From: Dysidea avara
Lineage: Eukaryota; Porifera; Demospongiae; Dictyoceratida; Dysideidae
Length of the DNA stretch: 64,000 bases
Direction: 5' to 3'
Assembly: GCF_963678975.1 (NCBI RefSeq)
Contig: NC_089277.1
Location: forward strand, 24,130,672 to 24,194,671
This document shows positions 1-11,284 of this stretch, piece by piece. The translations under genes were made by a program, and so were the position numbers. Every line of letters starts with the position of its first letter. The first letter of the stretch is position 1. The notes under the pieces are model-generated. The model ran no database searches, was not told where the DNA came from, and saw nothing but the letters and a program-made list of their open reading frames with translations.

Positions 1-827
1 TACTCATATCAATTTCCCTATACTGCTAGACCTGGCACCATACTGCAGTGAGGCTTGTCAGGTAGGGAAAGAGACAAGTTTGGTAAATGAGCAGTTTTCC
101 ATGGTGTAATTCAAACAGCACACAAAGATAACACATTTAAAACTTCATTAACAGGGTTATATATGAAGGCGGCCACATTATTCAGGCCATGAAGTATGCC
201 TTAGCTGTATTTAAAGAGATGGCTGCTACGTGCAGCTTCATTGTGCATTACGTACCTTAGAAGCTGAAAGTTTGATGGGAAATTTGGCGAATTGAGTAAC
301 ATGTTCTTTGATGAATTTAAATTTGACAGTTCCTTTTGCTTGCAACCTTGGGCCTGTGCTAATTGTGCACTCACTAGATTCTAGAATTTCAGTGATTATG
401 TCATACGCACCTGTGGTCATTCTCAGCATCAATCGATAGTAATTGCTGCGTGAGCGATAGCTTTGAGTATATAGCTGCTGCATCCAAGGCTGAGATTATC
501 ATGAGTATAAATGTAATAGGAGAGTGACTAGAATACTATGCAAATTCCTCTGGCACAAAAAACTGTAGAAAAAATCTAGAAATATCTCTGGGACCATGTT
601 CAGTACTAGTAGTAGTAGCATGTTGTCCAATGTAGATTAGATCTTTGTCAGAATAAGCTATGTACGTAGGTTCATTTGTCTTCCCTTGAATTTTTCCATG
701 TTTTGATCTCCTTTGTCTATTTTGGCAGATTTAAATTTGAAAATTCGCCAAACACCAAATTTAATTCTTTGCTTATGTGTAACAATAGTCAAAACCTGTT
801 TACAACATATTCTATCTCTTCACACAG
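1..827. other. Upstream/intron sequence of the USP gene, no exon recognised
   Basis: No coding exon is supported here. The region directly upstream of 828 ends in a pyrimidine-rich tract and CACAG, so it should be the last intron of the ubiquitin hydrolase gene. A weak inverted similarity joins about 280-340 and 718-770 (shared TTTGGCGAATT and AATTTAAATTTGA words), suggesting an old foldback repeat. An open frame on the - strand at 238-483 lacks any family resemblance I recognise. Confidence 0.4.
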
Positions 828-1052
828 GGAGTCAGGAACTCATCTGGTCAAATTTTGTATGCCTTATATGGTATGGTGGTACACTCTGGTACGATGGATC
901 ATGGACACTATATAGCTTACATTAGAGATGGTAACCATGTTGATAAGACAACCAAGTGGTATTGTGTCAATGATTCACATGTGAGCCCTGTTTCCATAGA
1001 AACAGTGTTGAGTAACCAAGGATATATTTTATTTTATGAATTATTGAATTAA
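828..1052 (+). CDS. Ubiquitin carboxyl-terminal hydrolase, USP16/USP45-like, last exon (partial gene)
   Basis: This is the C-terminal end of a USP (peptidase C19) deubiquitinase, a cysteine protease that removes ubiquitin from proteins; USP16 acts on histone H2A in animals. The exon starts after a CACAG acceptor at 823-827 and is open from its first base, encoding 74 residues and a TAA stop. Residues 10-29 read LYALYGMVVHSGTMDHGHYI, the classic USP box with the catalytic His at exon residue 27. The WYCVNDSHV stretch supplies the Asp/Asn side of the triad, and the protein ends QGYILFYELLN, the usual ending of the USP fold. The Cys box and the remaining domains must lie left of the window. USP16 or USP45 fits best because of the LYxLYGxVxHSG spacing and the short tail after the fold; another USP cannot be excluded. 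Confidence 0.85.
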   Translation, partial: GVRNSSGQILYALYGMVVHSGTMDHGHYIAYIRDGNHVDKTTKWYCVNDSHVSPVSIETVLSNQGYILFYELLN

Positions 1053-1573
1053 CTGCAATTTCTAATTGTTAACAAAAATTTGTATGATGACTAGCATATG
1101 TACTGTACGGTGTTGTGCGATATTATTAACATAATACAGTTGTGTCACAAAACATGGACATGCTCCACTACAGTACATGCACATACTGTATGTTCATATG
1201 TTTGTTGTTTTCCTTAACTATTAAAGAAAAAACCAGGTACTGTATGTGCACTCATCCCGCTTGCAGCCAGTTGTGAATGTACTGTACACATAAGTTGTAC
1301 TGTATGTATGTATGTAGGCAACATCTCCCCAGGGGGGTAGCGCCTCCCCCAACATAACATAATTGAAACATCTGACCACCATAGAGTGGATTATTTTGGA
1401 ATGAAAATTTAAAAAAACACAAAGCAACAAATGTCTCCGACAAATCTGTAAGACCAAAATAGAATGATATTGTTACTTAATAACTTATCAATGAACGTGG
1501 TCTGTGAGTAAGTGAAAATGGGTTGATTTACAATGACACTATAAAACAAGCATACTCTCTTTTTTCCCTTGTT
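1053..1573. other. 3' flank of the USP gene
   Basis: Non-coding. A possible polyadenylation signal ATTAAA lies at 1220-1225, about 170 nt past the stop. A short TGTA/TATG-rich stretch is at about 1300-1320. No other feature is seen. Confidence 0.35.
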
Positions 1574-4500
1574 TTCTACAACTGATGGTCATGAATTTTT
1601 TCCTATGCTTAAACCACCTCTGGATTTTACATTGTCTTCATGTTCAAAGTATGTCTATAAGCCTTGGTCAGTTACCATGCCCTACACATTGTGCTTTTTC
1701 CTCTATTTAATACATATATTTTGTGGGCAACAATTAGATCAACACATGAAAATGTTGCACAGATTACATTGAACGTTGTATTGCATTGAACAGAGACAGG
1801 AATGCGAGTTACTTTTGAGCAATTATAATTACTTAATTACCATTTAACTGCCGCACCTTCAATAGTAGCCACACTTGAGTGGTGTTACAATTGATTTTGA
1901 AAATAATTGCTTCAACATCGTTTTCAACCTTCGAGTGGTCGTAAAATTTGAAGAGTCACCACACCAATTTTATGAACTAAACGCTGTAGTGTTTAACCAA
2001 GTAAACATGGTACTTCAAACCAAAAGTAACTGAAATGTAATTGCTTTTGTTATAACCAACTACAGTTACTGGTTATTATAATATGTAAAGTCTTCCTGCG
2101 TGTGTTGTGGGACTACTGGTACTTCCATTTGGCAGTTGGGTTGCTGTAGCTCAGCTCTGTAGTTCATAAATGGCTAAGCTGGACTCTCACCTATATAGTT
2201 AAGAGCTTTGATGTGCTACTTAGCTTATAAAGCGTTACATAATAATATTACTATTATACTCTGAGTTGAGTAATCAGGGATATGCCTAGGATTTGATTAG
2301 TGGTGACTACAATAGATGGGGATGAATCCAGAATTGTGGGATTAAAAAAAAGTGGCATTTCCAACTTGTGTAAATCAGATGCAAATGTATTGTGGTTAGT
2401 GAGTGTTAGTGGTGGCTATTTTGTTTGAGTGCTGGTTAGTGCCGACCATTGCTGACCACTAGAGGCATTTCCATTAGTATCAACATTTCTTCATTACATA
2501 ATTATTACTTTCTTGTTACTAGTACTGAACAGATTATGGCTTCTTTAAAAGTAACTCTAGCTATATTTACAATTAGTAACATATTATATTGCTTAGAAGC
2601 CCAAATTTGTAATAACCATACTTAGTGGTTACTATAACATCACTTAGTGGTTACTTAACATTACTTTACATGTTATTCCCTCAACACTGGCTACCTTTAT
2701 GACCTTTATTCTGTGGTATGTCTTTGCTGCACTGTTATTGTGGTTTCTGGTTACAATACATATAGTTCACAGCACAGTAAATCTCTATTATAGACACATG
2801 CATGTAGTATTTCTTCAGAGTTGTTACAACCACTGCATGAGGTTCATTACAGACATGAAACCAACTGCAGGTGTCCTGGATGTTTTTGTTTTTAAGATCA
2901 GGGTCCCTTTCCGGCTTAATATATCTACCTATTCCTTGTGTGCTGCATAAGTAGGTACTTCAATAGTGTGCACAATTAGCACAATAATTTATTTATTAAG
3001 GCTTTACAGCACAAGTGCTGAAGGTCTGTCGGACACCTGGTCCTACAGCCTGTTTAAAGTTGTTACATAAAGTATGTTTGAATAGGTGGATATTGTTTTG
3101 TATTTGTAGTATTCCTTGTGTGCTGCATAAGTATATACTTTATTTGTATGCACTAGTAATGATATTGCTTTGTATTCAACTCTATAATTTTGATTTGAAC
3201 TGGCAAGCTCTGTGTTGATAGTTTCTTCCAGTAGATGAATTTATTTTAACAACTTATTATGAGCTAGCTGAAATTTCCAGATATAATTAAGTACAAGCTG
3301 ACAAATATAGCAAACCAAATAATTATTCCATTATGAATATGACATGAGTACCATCACAGCACATTCTTTTGTTTTAAGTGCATGTTCTTTAAAGTGTTAC
3401 ACATCTCCCACAACCATTGTTAGTGACTAAGCACCATCTGTCAAGTCTTTGTGTTACCAATCAGCATTGTCTTTGTATCAACATTACATGGTGCATTGTA
3501 TTGCCAAGTTGGCACCAGTTCTGGCTGCTCAGTATAGTTGGTAGAACTAGCTGGTCGAAGATTAGCACAAAACACATTACAACTAAATTTTTATGTTAAA
3601 AGCCATGCATGCATGCTGCATGACAGCTGTAATCAAAAAATACATATCCTGTATCAAAAAGCACAATAGCTATCTATATCTTGACAGCCTGTTAACGTTT
3701 CAAAATAACATTTTCCCTGACACATATCCAGGTAAAGCACTCAACAAAACTTGTTATGTGTAGTGAAGTATAATGTGACTGCATTCTCTGTGAAAACTAG
3801 TCTTGCAGCATGTCTGCATCTCACCTGAATTATTATTTTTGGAGTTTAAGGGTGCTCTGTACAGTTTACGTAAGGGCTTCCCAAGTCACATGGCAAAACA
3901 GGTTATCTCTTTACGTTGATGGAAATATTATGGTTGTTAATTAGTCTGTGGCTTATTACTGAATTTTTAGCACCTGTGCTTTAGGAAACAGGCATGCCCC
4001 TTGCTATTCTACACCCTTATGTTTACAATAGAACTAGTCTGTCATTTTTCACCCAAAAGGCATGAAAATTTTGGATGAGTTACTGTAGCAATTTTGCTAA
4101 AAAAGCGCTTGTGGTTTTTTGATAGCTACTTCGGGTGACAAATAGCATGGAAGTGAAAAGAAAGATTGGTGGCAGTGTCAAACCGGAAGTTGAGTATCGA
4201 GAAGCTAAAAGACAAATAAAAACGCACAATAGTAATTTGTACTGTTTAATATAGTGTATCATGAAAGTATCAAGGCTCTAGTGTGTAAACTGTAATATTA
4301 GTTCTAGTTTAAAGGGAAGAATTATAACTACATTCTACAGCAAATTAGCACCGGTTTGGACTAAAGTGTGTTCTAGTGTTAGCTTATATCCAGTAAGAAA
4401 GTACAGTATATTTGTCCAAACCATTTGTGAGTTGTGGTAATTTCATGGGAGCCGTACATGAACTGTACAGAGCACCCTTTAACATAATTATTATGTGGAA

Positions 4501-4704
4501 TTCCTTGCAAGTTTGTTGTTTGTGTTTGTATTAATCTAAAAAAGAGACAAAGCCGGAGAGACCCTAACAGCACAAAGAAAGTATCAATCACAACAGTTAC
4601 ATATAAATTCTAAGGCTTCATGGTTAGCGTGTGTGTTCACTCAGTTGGAAAAGTTATTCATGTATAATGCTTGTTAATGGCTAAATTCATGACCATCAGT
4701 TGTT
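1574..4704 (+). repeat. Copy 1 of a ~3.1-kb direct tandem duplication
   Basis: The sequence from about 1579 matches that from 4710 over more than 2 kb with scattered substitutions and small indels (for example around 1600-1800/4740-4930, 2100-2330/5220-5460 and 3350-3600/6420-6690). The unit also includes 4501-4685, which recurs at 7555-7721. Copy 1 begins with CAACTGATGGTCATGAATTT at 1579 and ends with the inverted version AAATTCATGACCATCAGTTG around 4684-4703, so the unit is bounded by 20-bp terminal inverted repeats. This is what a mobile element that duplicated next to itself would show. Copy 1 alone carries the 3847-4482 insertion. No long coding frame survives; the short frames inside do not resemble known proteins. 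Confidence 0.75.
3847..4482. mobile_element. ~636-bp foldback element nested in duplication copy 1
   Basis: Both ends carry the same sequence in opposite orientation: TAAGGGTGCTCTGTACAGTT at the left, and its complement AACTGTACAGAGCACCCTTT at about 4461-4480. The second copy of the surrounding duplication lacks this block, so it inserted after, or was lost from one copy since, the duplication. No transposase frame is visible, so it is a non-autonomous DNA element of unassigned superfamily. Confidence 0.65.
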
Positions 4705-7700
4705 CTCTACAACTGACGGTCATGAATTTATTTCCAACGCTTAAACCACCTCTGGATTTTGCACTGTCTTCATGTTCATTGCATTTAAAGTATTTCTATA
4801 AGCCTTGGTCAGTTACAATGCCCTACACATTGTGCTTTTTCCTCTATTCAGTACATTTATTTTGTGGGCAACAATTAGATCAGTACATGAAAATGTTGCT
4901 CGAATTACATTGAACGTTGCATTGCATTGAACAGAGACAGGAATGCAAGTTACTTCTGGGCAATTACAGTTACATAATTACCGTTTAAATGCCGCACCTT
5001 CAATAATAGCCACACTTGAGTGGTGTTACAATTGATTTTGAAAATAAGTGCTTCAACATCGTTTTCAAGCTTCGGGTGGTCGTAAAATTTGAATAGTCAC
5101 CGCATCAATTTTATGAACTAAATGCTGTAGTGTTTAACCAAGTAAACATGGTACTTCAAACCAAAAGTAACTGAAATGTAATTGCTTTTGTTATAACCAA
5201 CTACAGTTACTGGTTATTATAATATGTAAAGTCTTCCTGCGTGTGTTGTGGGACTACTGGTACTTCCATTTGGCCGTGGGTTGCTTTAGCTCAGCTCTGT
5301 AGTTCATAAATGGCTAAGATGGACTCTCACCCATATAGTTAAGAGCTTTGATGTGCTACTTAGCTTCTAAAGCATTATGTAATAATATTACTATTATACT
5401 CTGAGTTGAGTAATCAGGGATATGCCTAGGATTTGATTAGTGGTGACTACAATAGATGGGGATGAATCCAGAAGTGTGGGATTTAAAAAATGTGGCACTT
5501 CAACCAAATGCAAATGTGTTGTGGTTGGTGAGTGTCAGTGGTGGCTATTTTGTATGAGTGCTGGCTATTGCCGACCACTAGAGGCATTTCCATTAGTATC
5601 AACATGTTTTCATTACATAATATTATTTACTAGTACTGAACAGATTATGGCTTCTTTAAAAGTAACTCTAGCTATATTACAAATCTATGAATAGTAATGG
5701 TTATATTGCTTAGAAGCCCAAATTTGTAATAACCATGTAATATTATTTAACATTACTTAAAGTGACTTTACATGTTATTCCCTCAACACTGGCTACCTTT
5801 ATGACCTTTATTCTGTGGTATGTCTTTGCTGCACTGTTATTGTGGTTTTCTGGTTACAATACATATAGTTCGCAGCACAGTAAAACTCTATTATAGACAC
5901 ATGCATGTAGTATTTCTTCAGAGTTGTTACAATCACTGCATGAGGTTCATTATCGGCATGAAACCAACTGCAGGTGTCCTGTTGTTTTTAAGATCAGGGT
6001 CCCTTTCTTAATATATCTACCTATTCCTTGTGTGCTGTATAAGTAGGTACTTCAATAGTGTGCACAATTAGCACAATAATTTATTTATTAAGGCTTTACA
6101 ACACAAGTGCGGAAGGTCTGTAGGACACCTGGTCCTATACAGCCTGTTTAAAGTTGTTACATAAAGTATGTTTGAATAGGTGGATATTGTTTTGTATTTG
6201 TAGTATTCCTTGTGTGCTGTATAAGTATATACTTTGTTTGTATGCTCGTGTAATGGTATTGTTTTGTATTCAACTCTGTATTTTTGATTTGAACTGGCAA
6301 GTTCTCGTGTGTTGATGGTTTCTTCCAGTAGATGAATTTATTTTAAAAACTTATAATGAGCTAGCTGGAATTTCCACGATACACTTAAGTACAAGCTGAC
6401 AAATATAGCAATCCAAATAATTATCCCATTATGAATATAACATGAGTACCATCACAGCACATTCTTTTGTTTTAAGTGCATGTTCTTTAAAGTGTTACAC
6501 ATCTCCCACAAACCATTGTTAGTGACTAAACACCATCTGTCAAGTCTTTGTGTTACCAATCAGCATTGTCTTTGTGTCAACATTACATGGTGCATTGTAT
6601 TGCCAAGTTGGCACCAGTTCTGGCTGCTCAGTATAGTCAATAGAACTAGCTGGTCAAAGATTGCCACAAAACACATTACAATTAAATGTTATGTAGTGCT
6701 ATTCTTAAAAGCTGTAATCAAAAAATACGTATCCTGTATCAAACATTTTTCACAGACACATACTCAGGTACAGCACTCAACAAAACTTCTCATGTGTACT
6801 GAAGTATAATGTGACTGCATTCTCTATGAATACCAGTATATCCGCATCTTACCTGAATTATTATTTTGGTTAATCAGAAGTCTTCACAATATCCTATAGT
6901 ATACACATTCAAGCTGTTTGGTCAATTTTGTAGGAAGTTAACATGAATGGTTAGTATATAATAGCAAGAGTTAATAATAGAGGAGTGTCTAACACAATGC
7001 AGAGCCTCTACAAATGATTCAGCGTGATTCAAAGGGATTCTCTCAGACGTGTTAACAAGTGCACACTGCCAGAAAAAGGAAATATGATGATTGCACATGG
7101 GAAGAACAAAGAAATGTGATGATTAAAACAATCTTCACACTACAAATCACAGAATTTTACAGAGGAATCCCTTTGAATCACGCTGAATCATTTGTAGAGG
7201 CTCTGTATTGTGTTGGACACTCTCCTCTCTATTATTAACTCTTGATAATAGGCTATAACATATTTTTTGATTGCTTTGGAATTTATTGACTTTGTATTTG
7301 CTTTTTGATCTGTGCGTATCCTTCAAATTGAAATTGTACAGTAATGGTAAATAATAATAGCAATACTGTCAGTATAACAGTGAATATATTTTGGTGAGTT
7401 TGCTTAGTGTTACCCTCCCACCACACCCATACTCTATATGTCCAGAGTGATTGAAAGTCAGTTAAAATCTTTTTTACGTGTATAATGTGAATATACAAAG
7501 CAAAACAAGTGGCTGTTGTTAAACCAAATTAAACAGTTTATGGTTAAACATAATTATTTGTATTAATCTAGAAAAGAGACAAAGCTGGAGAGACCCTAGC
7601 AGCACAAAGAAAGTATCAATCAACACAACAGTTACTATATATATTCTAAGGCTTCATGGTTAGCGTGTGTGTTCACTCAGTTGGAAAAGTTATTCATGTA

Positions 7701-7721
7701 TAATGCTTGTTAATGGCTAAA
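4705..7721 (+). repeat. Copy 2 of the ~3.1-kb direct tandem duplication
   Basis: This copy is directly parallel to copy 1, beginning with CAACTGACGGTCATGAATTT at 4710 and ending at the GCTTGTTAATGGCTAAA stretch at about 7705-7721. Unlike copy 1 it has no inverted terminal repeat at its right end, so its 3' terminus is truncated or diverged. It lacks the 3847-4482 element and instead carries a different foldback at 6959-7252. The two copies thus give a natural empty-site/filled-site comparison for two insertions. Confidence 0.75.
6959..7252. mobile_element. ~290-bp MITE with ~80-bp terminal inverted repeats
   Basis: The left arm (about 6963-7040) includes GCAAGAGTTAATAATAGAGG and ATGATTCAGCGTGATTCAAA. 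The right arm (about 7165-7250) contains their complements, so the whole sequence folds into a long hairpin. It is absent from the homologous place in copy 1 of the flanking duplication. It has no coding capacity. Its subterminal word GAGTGTCTAAC also occurs in the foldback at 54812-55746, suggesting related ends. Confidence 0.75.
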
Positions 7722-8397
7722 GGCCAGCATTATTATAATTTATCAATTAGTACCTAAGAGCTCTAATAATAATAATTTTACTCCTGAAGGATGTCCCATA
7801 CACAAATGATATTGTCATACCATAATTTGCTAAAAAACTTTGTGCAAAAGTTTTTTGATAGAAATATTGTGTAAAACATTATTTTCGTATGATTTACATT
7901 GTGAACGACTGCTCTATTGGAGTATCTTGATCTTTTTCATGCACGTAAGAAATTTCCATATAATTTTTGCATACAAAAAAATATTTTGCAAAAGTAAATT
8001 ATGGTATATAATTGATGGGTCATCAATGTCTTCTTCATCAGTGGCCCTATAGTACTATTCTATATAATATTATAGGCATCTAAAATTTTGTTGGTATTAC
8101 TTAACTACTATATACACCTAAACATGGCATGCAGCCAATCAAAAAGGATGTCAAACTAGTTTGCATGGTTAACTTGAGGTATCCAATAAAGTCATGCATA
8201 TAATATACGAAAATCCAAAAGTTCACTGCATAGCTATACACATCACTGCATCATTACTACCAATTTTATTAATGTACAAATTAACTACTACCATGTACTA
8301 ATTGTGGTGCATGCATAGTTTCTAACATTGGTGTACAGTATAACACGAAGTTTACATTAAAACGTTTTGCTTTGTGTTTGTATAACTTGCAATTGTC
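7722..8397. other. Intergenic, one copy of the dispersed palindromic motif
   Basis: There is no gene. A copy of the dispersed motif (GACTGCTCTATTGGAGTA followed by TTGATC) sits at 7907-7932. The rest is plain AT-rich sequence. Confidence 0.4.
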
Positions 8398-8403
8398 TTT
8401 ATT
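8398..8403 (-). terminator. Putative polyadenylation signal of the methyltransferase gene
   Basis: TTTATT on the + strand reads AATAAA on the - strand, about 110 nt downstream of the methyltransferase stop codon. It is a reasonable polyadenylation signal by sequence and position, not proven. Confidence 0.4.
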
Positions 8404-8512
8404 ACCAAAAGCAATCAAAACCTACGTATGCACACTTAGTCTATAGCTAACTGTGAACTACTGTACAATATATACAGCTCACATTTTTTTCACACATATA
8501 CAGTTCTCCAGT

Positions 8513-9424
8513 TCAGAGTTTAGGTTTCGACAAGTGACAAAGGAAGTGTGGTGGATTGTCTGTGATCACCTTTTCAAGTTTATTGTTTTGGTTTATTTTG
8601 TTGTAGGCAATCCTTCTCTCCTCAGTGCAGTGGCTTTCAATTTGGTCTATATGCAGTCCAGCAGCTTTGATTTGATCGTGAAGGAACTCGTCAGTATAAT
8701 AATAGTCTGGGAATGTCATTATTTGGGTTTTAGCCCATACAGGATGGCCGTTAGGTGGTTGTCTGACTTTGGTCACCCGGTATAAGGAACCATTTTCATC
8801 AAGAGCAAATGTAACTCTTATCACATCATTGAGATCTGCAAATGCTTTGTTGATTTGCTCATTTGTATGTGGCTTTGGAAGAGAGGCTAATGTGGATTGA
8901 ATTCTTGCCTCCAGTGACACCTGGTCTGCATCGGCATTGAAAAATGTGCTTGATTTTGCAGTACTGACTACCACAGCTTTTCCACCAGGAGCTAGCACTC
9001 GATACAGTTCTTTGAAATGCTTGATAAATGCTTCCAATGGGAGGGTACAGGTGACAAAGATGCTCAGTGCTAAATCAAATGTGTTATCACCATATGGCAT
9101 ATTTACTGCATCACCCTCACAAACTTTAACATTATCAAGACCAGCAGTGGTTTGCTTAGACAATTCTACCATTTCTGCACTAATGTCAAATCCATCAACA
9201 CTCCTAGCACCACACTCTGAGGCATACTTCACCCACTTTCCAGTACCACATCCAATATCTAACACTTTCTTACCCTTTGCTTGTGCTGTCAAATACTGCT
9301 CGACCGCTGGGAATAGAAAAGCCACGTACATTGGGTCTTGCTTAAATTTGGCAGCGTACCGCTCGACTTCAACAGAATTGTATTTATCTCTATCATGACT
9401 ACTGCTGCTTCTTTCAGCCATCAT
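8513..9424 (-). CDS. Class I SAM-dependent methyltransferase (UbiE/Methyltransf_11-like), intronless
   Basis: This is a single open frame of 303 aa encoding a Rossmann-fold methyltransferase that uses S-adenosylmethionine. Residues 54-64 (VLDIGCGTGKW) are motif I, the SAM-binding glycine loop. GFDIS at 78-82 carries the acidic residue that normally binds the SAM ribose. EGDAVNMPYGDNTFDLAL at about 103-120 covers motifs II/III, and RVLAPGGKAVV near 142-152 is the usual post-core strand. The C-terminal third (including YYYTDEFLHDQIKAAGLHI) is a cap region that does not tell me the substrate. There is no signal peptide or membrane segment, so it is probably cytosolic. Two Met codons open the frame (MMAER); the first is taken. 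The + strand frame of 153 codons inside it is a shadow. The intronless structure could reflect retrocopying or simply a single-exon gene. The substrate is unknown. Confidence 0.85.
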   Translation of the reverse strand: MMAERSSSSHDRDKYNSVEVERYAAKFKQDPMYVAFLFPAVEQYLTAQAKGKKVLDIGCGTGKWVKYASECGARSVDGFDISAEMVELSKQTTAGLDNVKVCEGDAVNMPYGDNTFDLALSIFVTCTLPLEAFIKHFKELYRVLAPGGKAVVVSTAKSSTFFNADADQVSLEARIQSTLASLPKPHTNEQINKAFADLNDVIRVTFALDENGSLYRVTKVRQPPNGHPVWAKTQIMTFPDYYYTDEFLHDQIKAAGLHIDQIESHCTEERRIAYNKINQNNKLEKVITDNPPHFLCHLSKPKL

Positions 9425-9666
9425 CGATGGAAAGCCAAGTCAATGTGGTATAGCTAGCTAATTATAACTGCTCAGTAGCTATTGCTACGTATAGACTACC
9501 GTTATGAAAGAAACGTTGTTCAGTAAGGAAACCTACGGAGTTAACTATATACGTACACTGGGCTACGAGAATGCATGAGGTCAACAGTCTAATCACGTGC
9601 ATTTTCAATTGTGTGTGGCTTCCGTTTGTGTGCATGTCTGCAAACAAACTTTTTTTTGTTTGAAAT

Positions 9667-10399
9667 CATAGGCGGCGGAAAGGGGGGCTGAAGCCCCCCC
9701 TCAGAATGATATCACACCGAAATTATCTTTCTTGGAGTGGGGCTGAAAACCGTGATAAGGCCACTCCAAATAAATTCTCTGTTTCCCGTCCTGGACTAGG
9801 GCATATTTGCATGTGGACGGGCGGTCCATTTCCATTATTTCATTATAAGATTGGCTAGCTTTTCAAGCCATTATTTGCCTGGCACAGCCAAAAAGGCTGC
9901 ATAAAAGCATGCTTAAGCTTGTTCCTTCCTTTGTAAGTTGCAAAAACAACACAAACGTGAAGTTTGTGCTGACTTGACAGCACTGTTGACACGTGAGCTG
10001 ACACTGTTTCAAGATGGCTTTTACTGAGCCTATCAGTATGCAAGAATAACCGGAAAATAATGGAAGAATACGGAATAATAGAATATTTAGAGCTGGCAGT
10101 AACTAGATGCGGGCGGTGGACGGGAAACAGAGAATTTATTTGGAGTGGCCTAAAGATCGAGATACTCTAATAGAGCAGTCACTCTAATAAAGTAGTCAGT
10201 GTGTAGCGAGCTACGTAAGAATTTTTATGTAGTTTATCAGCTAGAAATGGTAGCTGGTGAGGTGGAAAGCTCTTGTCAGTTGGTTGTGACCTTCCTTTTT
10301 TTTTTTTTTTGGTCTCACTATACCAAACTATAGAAATAAGTCTGGGTCAGCCCAGCCCCCCCCCCCCCCCCCTCATATCAATTACGTCCTCCGCCGCTG
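9667..10399. mobile_element. hAT-like MITE with 8-bp target duplication
   Basis: The element opens CATAGGCGGCGGA and closes TCCGCCGCTG. It is flanked by the perfect 8-bp direct repeat TTTGAAAT at 9659-9666 and 10400-10407, the hallmark of hAT insertions. GC-rich subterminal runs include a long C tract at about 10356-10372. No transposase is encoded. A PIF/Harbinger-like MITE (9759-10150) is nested inside, so this insertion is the older one. Confidence 0.8.
9759..10150. mobile_element. PIF/Harbinger-like MITE, 392 bp, TAA target duplication
   Basis: The terminal inverted repeats begin GGCCACTCCAAATAAATTCT and extend through CTGTTTCCCGTCC (about 37 bp per arm). The element is flanked on both sides by TAA (9756-9758 and 10151-10153), the 3-bp TWA duplication typical of PIF/Harbinger elements. 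It belongs to the same family as 25055-25513 and 61321-62471, with which it shares a subterminal ATGCGGGCGG followed by GGGAAAC or AGAAAC. Confidence 0.8.
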
Positions 10400-10530
10400 T
10401 TTGAAATAGATTAGCTATTTGGACTCCTCTAAAACATTTTTCCCCCATAAATATATCTATTAAATGCTATCCCACTATATAGGGACCTTAAAGCCTGTGA
10501 ATACAGGGAGTCAGAAACATGTAGCTGAAT

Positions 10531-10874
10531 CAGGGCCGCCCAGAGAAATTAAGGGGCCCAGGGCAAAGAGTTAAAGTGGGGCCCTTGACCCAAGTTGTAA
10601 GGTGAAGACCAAAAAAAAAAAAAAAAAAAAAGTCACAACCTGCTGGCAATGACAATAACTACCCATCACCAACCATATCTCCTTATCTATAAGCTTGCTA
10701 TACTGCTCCTCTGAAGAATACTATGACTGCTCTATTAGATCTGACTGCTCTATTAGAGTATATCGATCTTTTAAACAGGTATTCAGGGGGCCCTTCATGG
10801 CGCCTCCTGGGGCCCCTTTCAGGTTGGGGCCCGGGGCAAAATTCCCCAGTTGCCCCCCCCTGTGGGCGGCCCTG
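10531..10874. mobile_element. hAT-like MITE, 344 bp, 8-bp target duplication AGCTGAAT
   Basis: The ends are CAGGGCCGCCCAGAG on the left and TGGGCGGCCCTG on the right, a typical hAT CAGGG terminus. AGCTGAAT is repeated exactly at 10523-10530 and 10875-10882. Inside lie an A tract (about 10611-10631) and two copies of the dispersed GACTGCTCTATTAGAG motif at 10725-10773. There is no coding potential. Confidence 0.85.
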
Positions 10875-11284
10875 AGCTGAATACAAACTGAATAATATAG
10901 ATCTATATAGCTATATATTTCAACTGAAATGATTTAGGGCCAGTGGGCCACCTAGAACAGCTGCACCTATAGCTCGAGCGCAGTATGATTATAGACTCTG
11001 TCGTCAGCCTATTTAGCTGTATATGCTGTCACCATATTGCGCTTGCGCATACCGGCGTGTGATAGCCATCTATAGATGTGTGAAGTATTAAGCATAATGT
11101 ACATAGGCAGAACTTGGTCAGATAATACTCTAATAGGATAGTCACATCTTCCATGCATGCACAGTAGCTGAGTATGAAAACTTTCATCTGCAGAACCATC
11201 CTATTTGGGTACATTTAGCTTGCTATAGCAATATTTTTGCAAATGAGATGCACGCGCGGTCCTTTGTATATTATCATTCTTTAG

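Noticed and set aside
238-483. 81-codon - strand frame near the left edge
   Set aside because: No recognisable family; partly overlaps a weak inverted repeat.
8937-9398. 153-codon + strand open frame
   Set aside because: It is antisense to the conserved core of the methyltransferase and has no recognisable motif.
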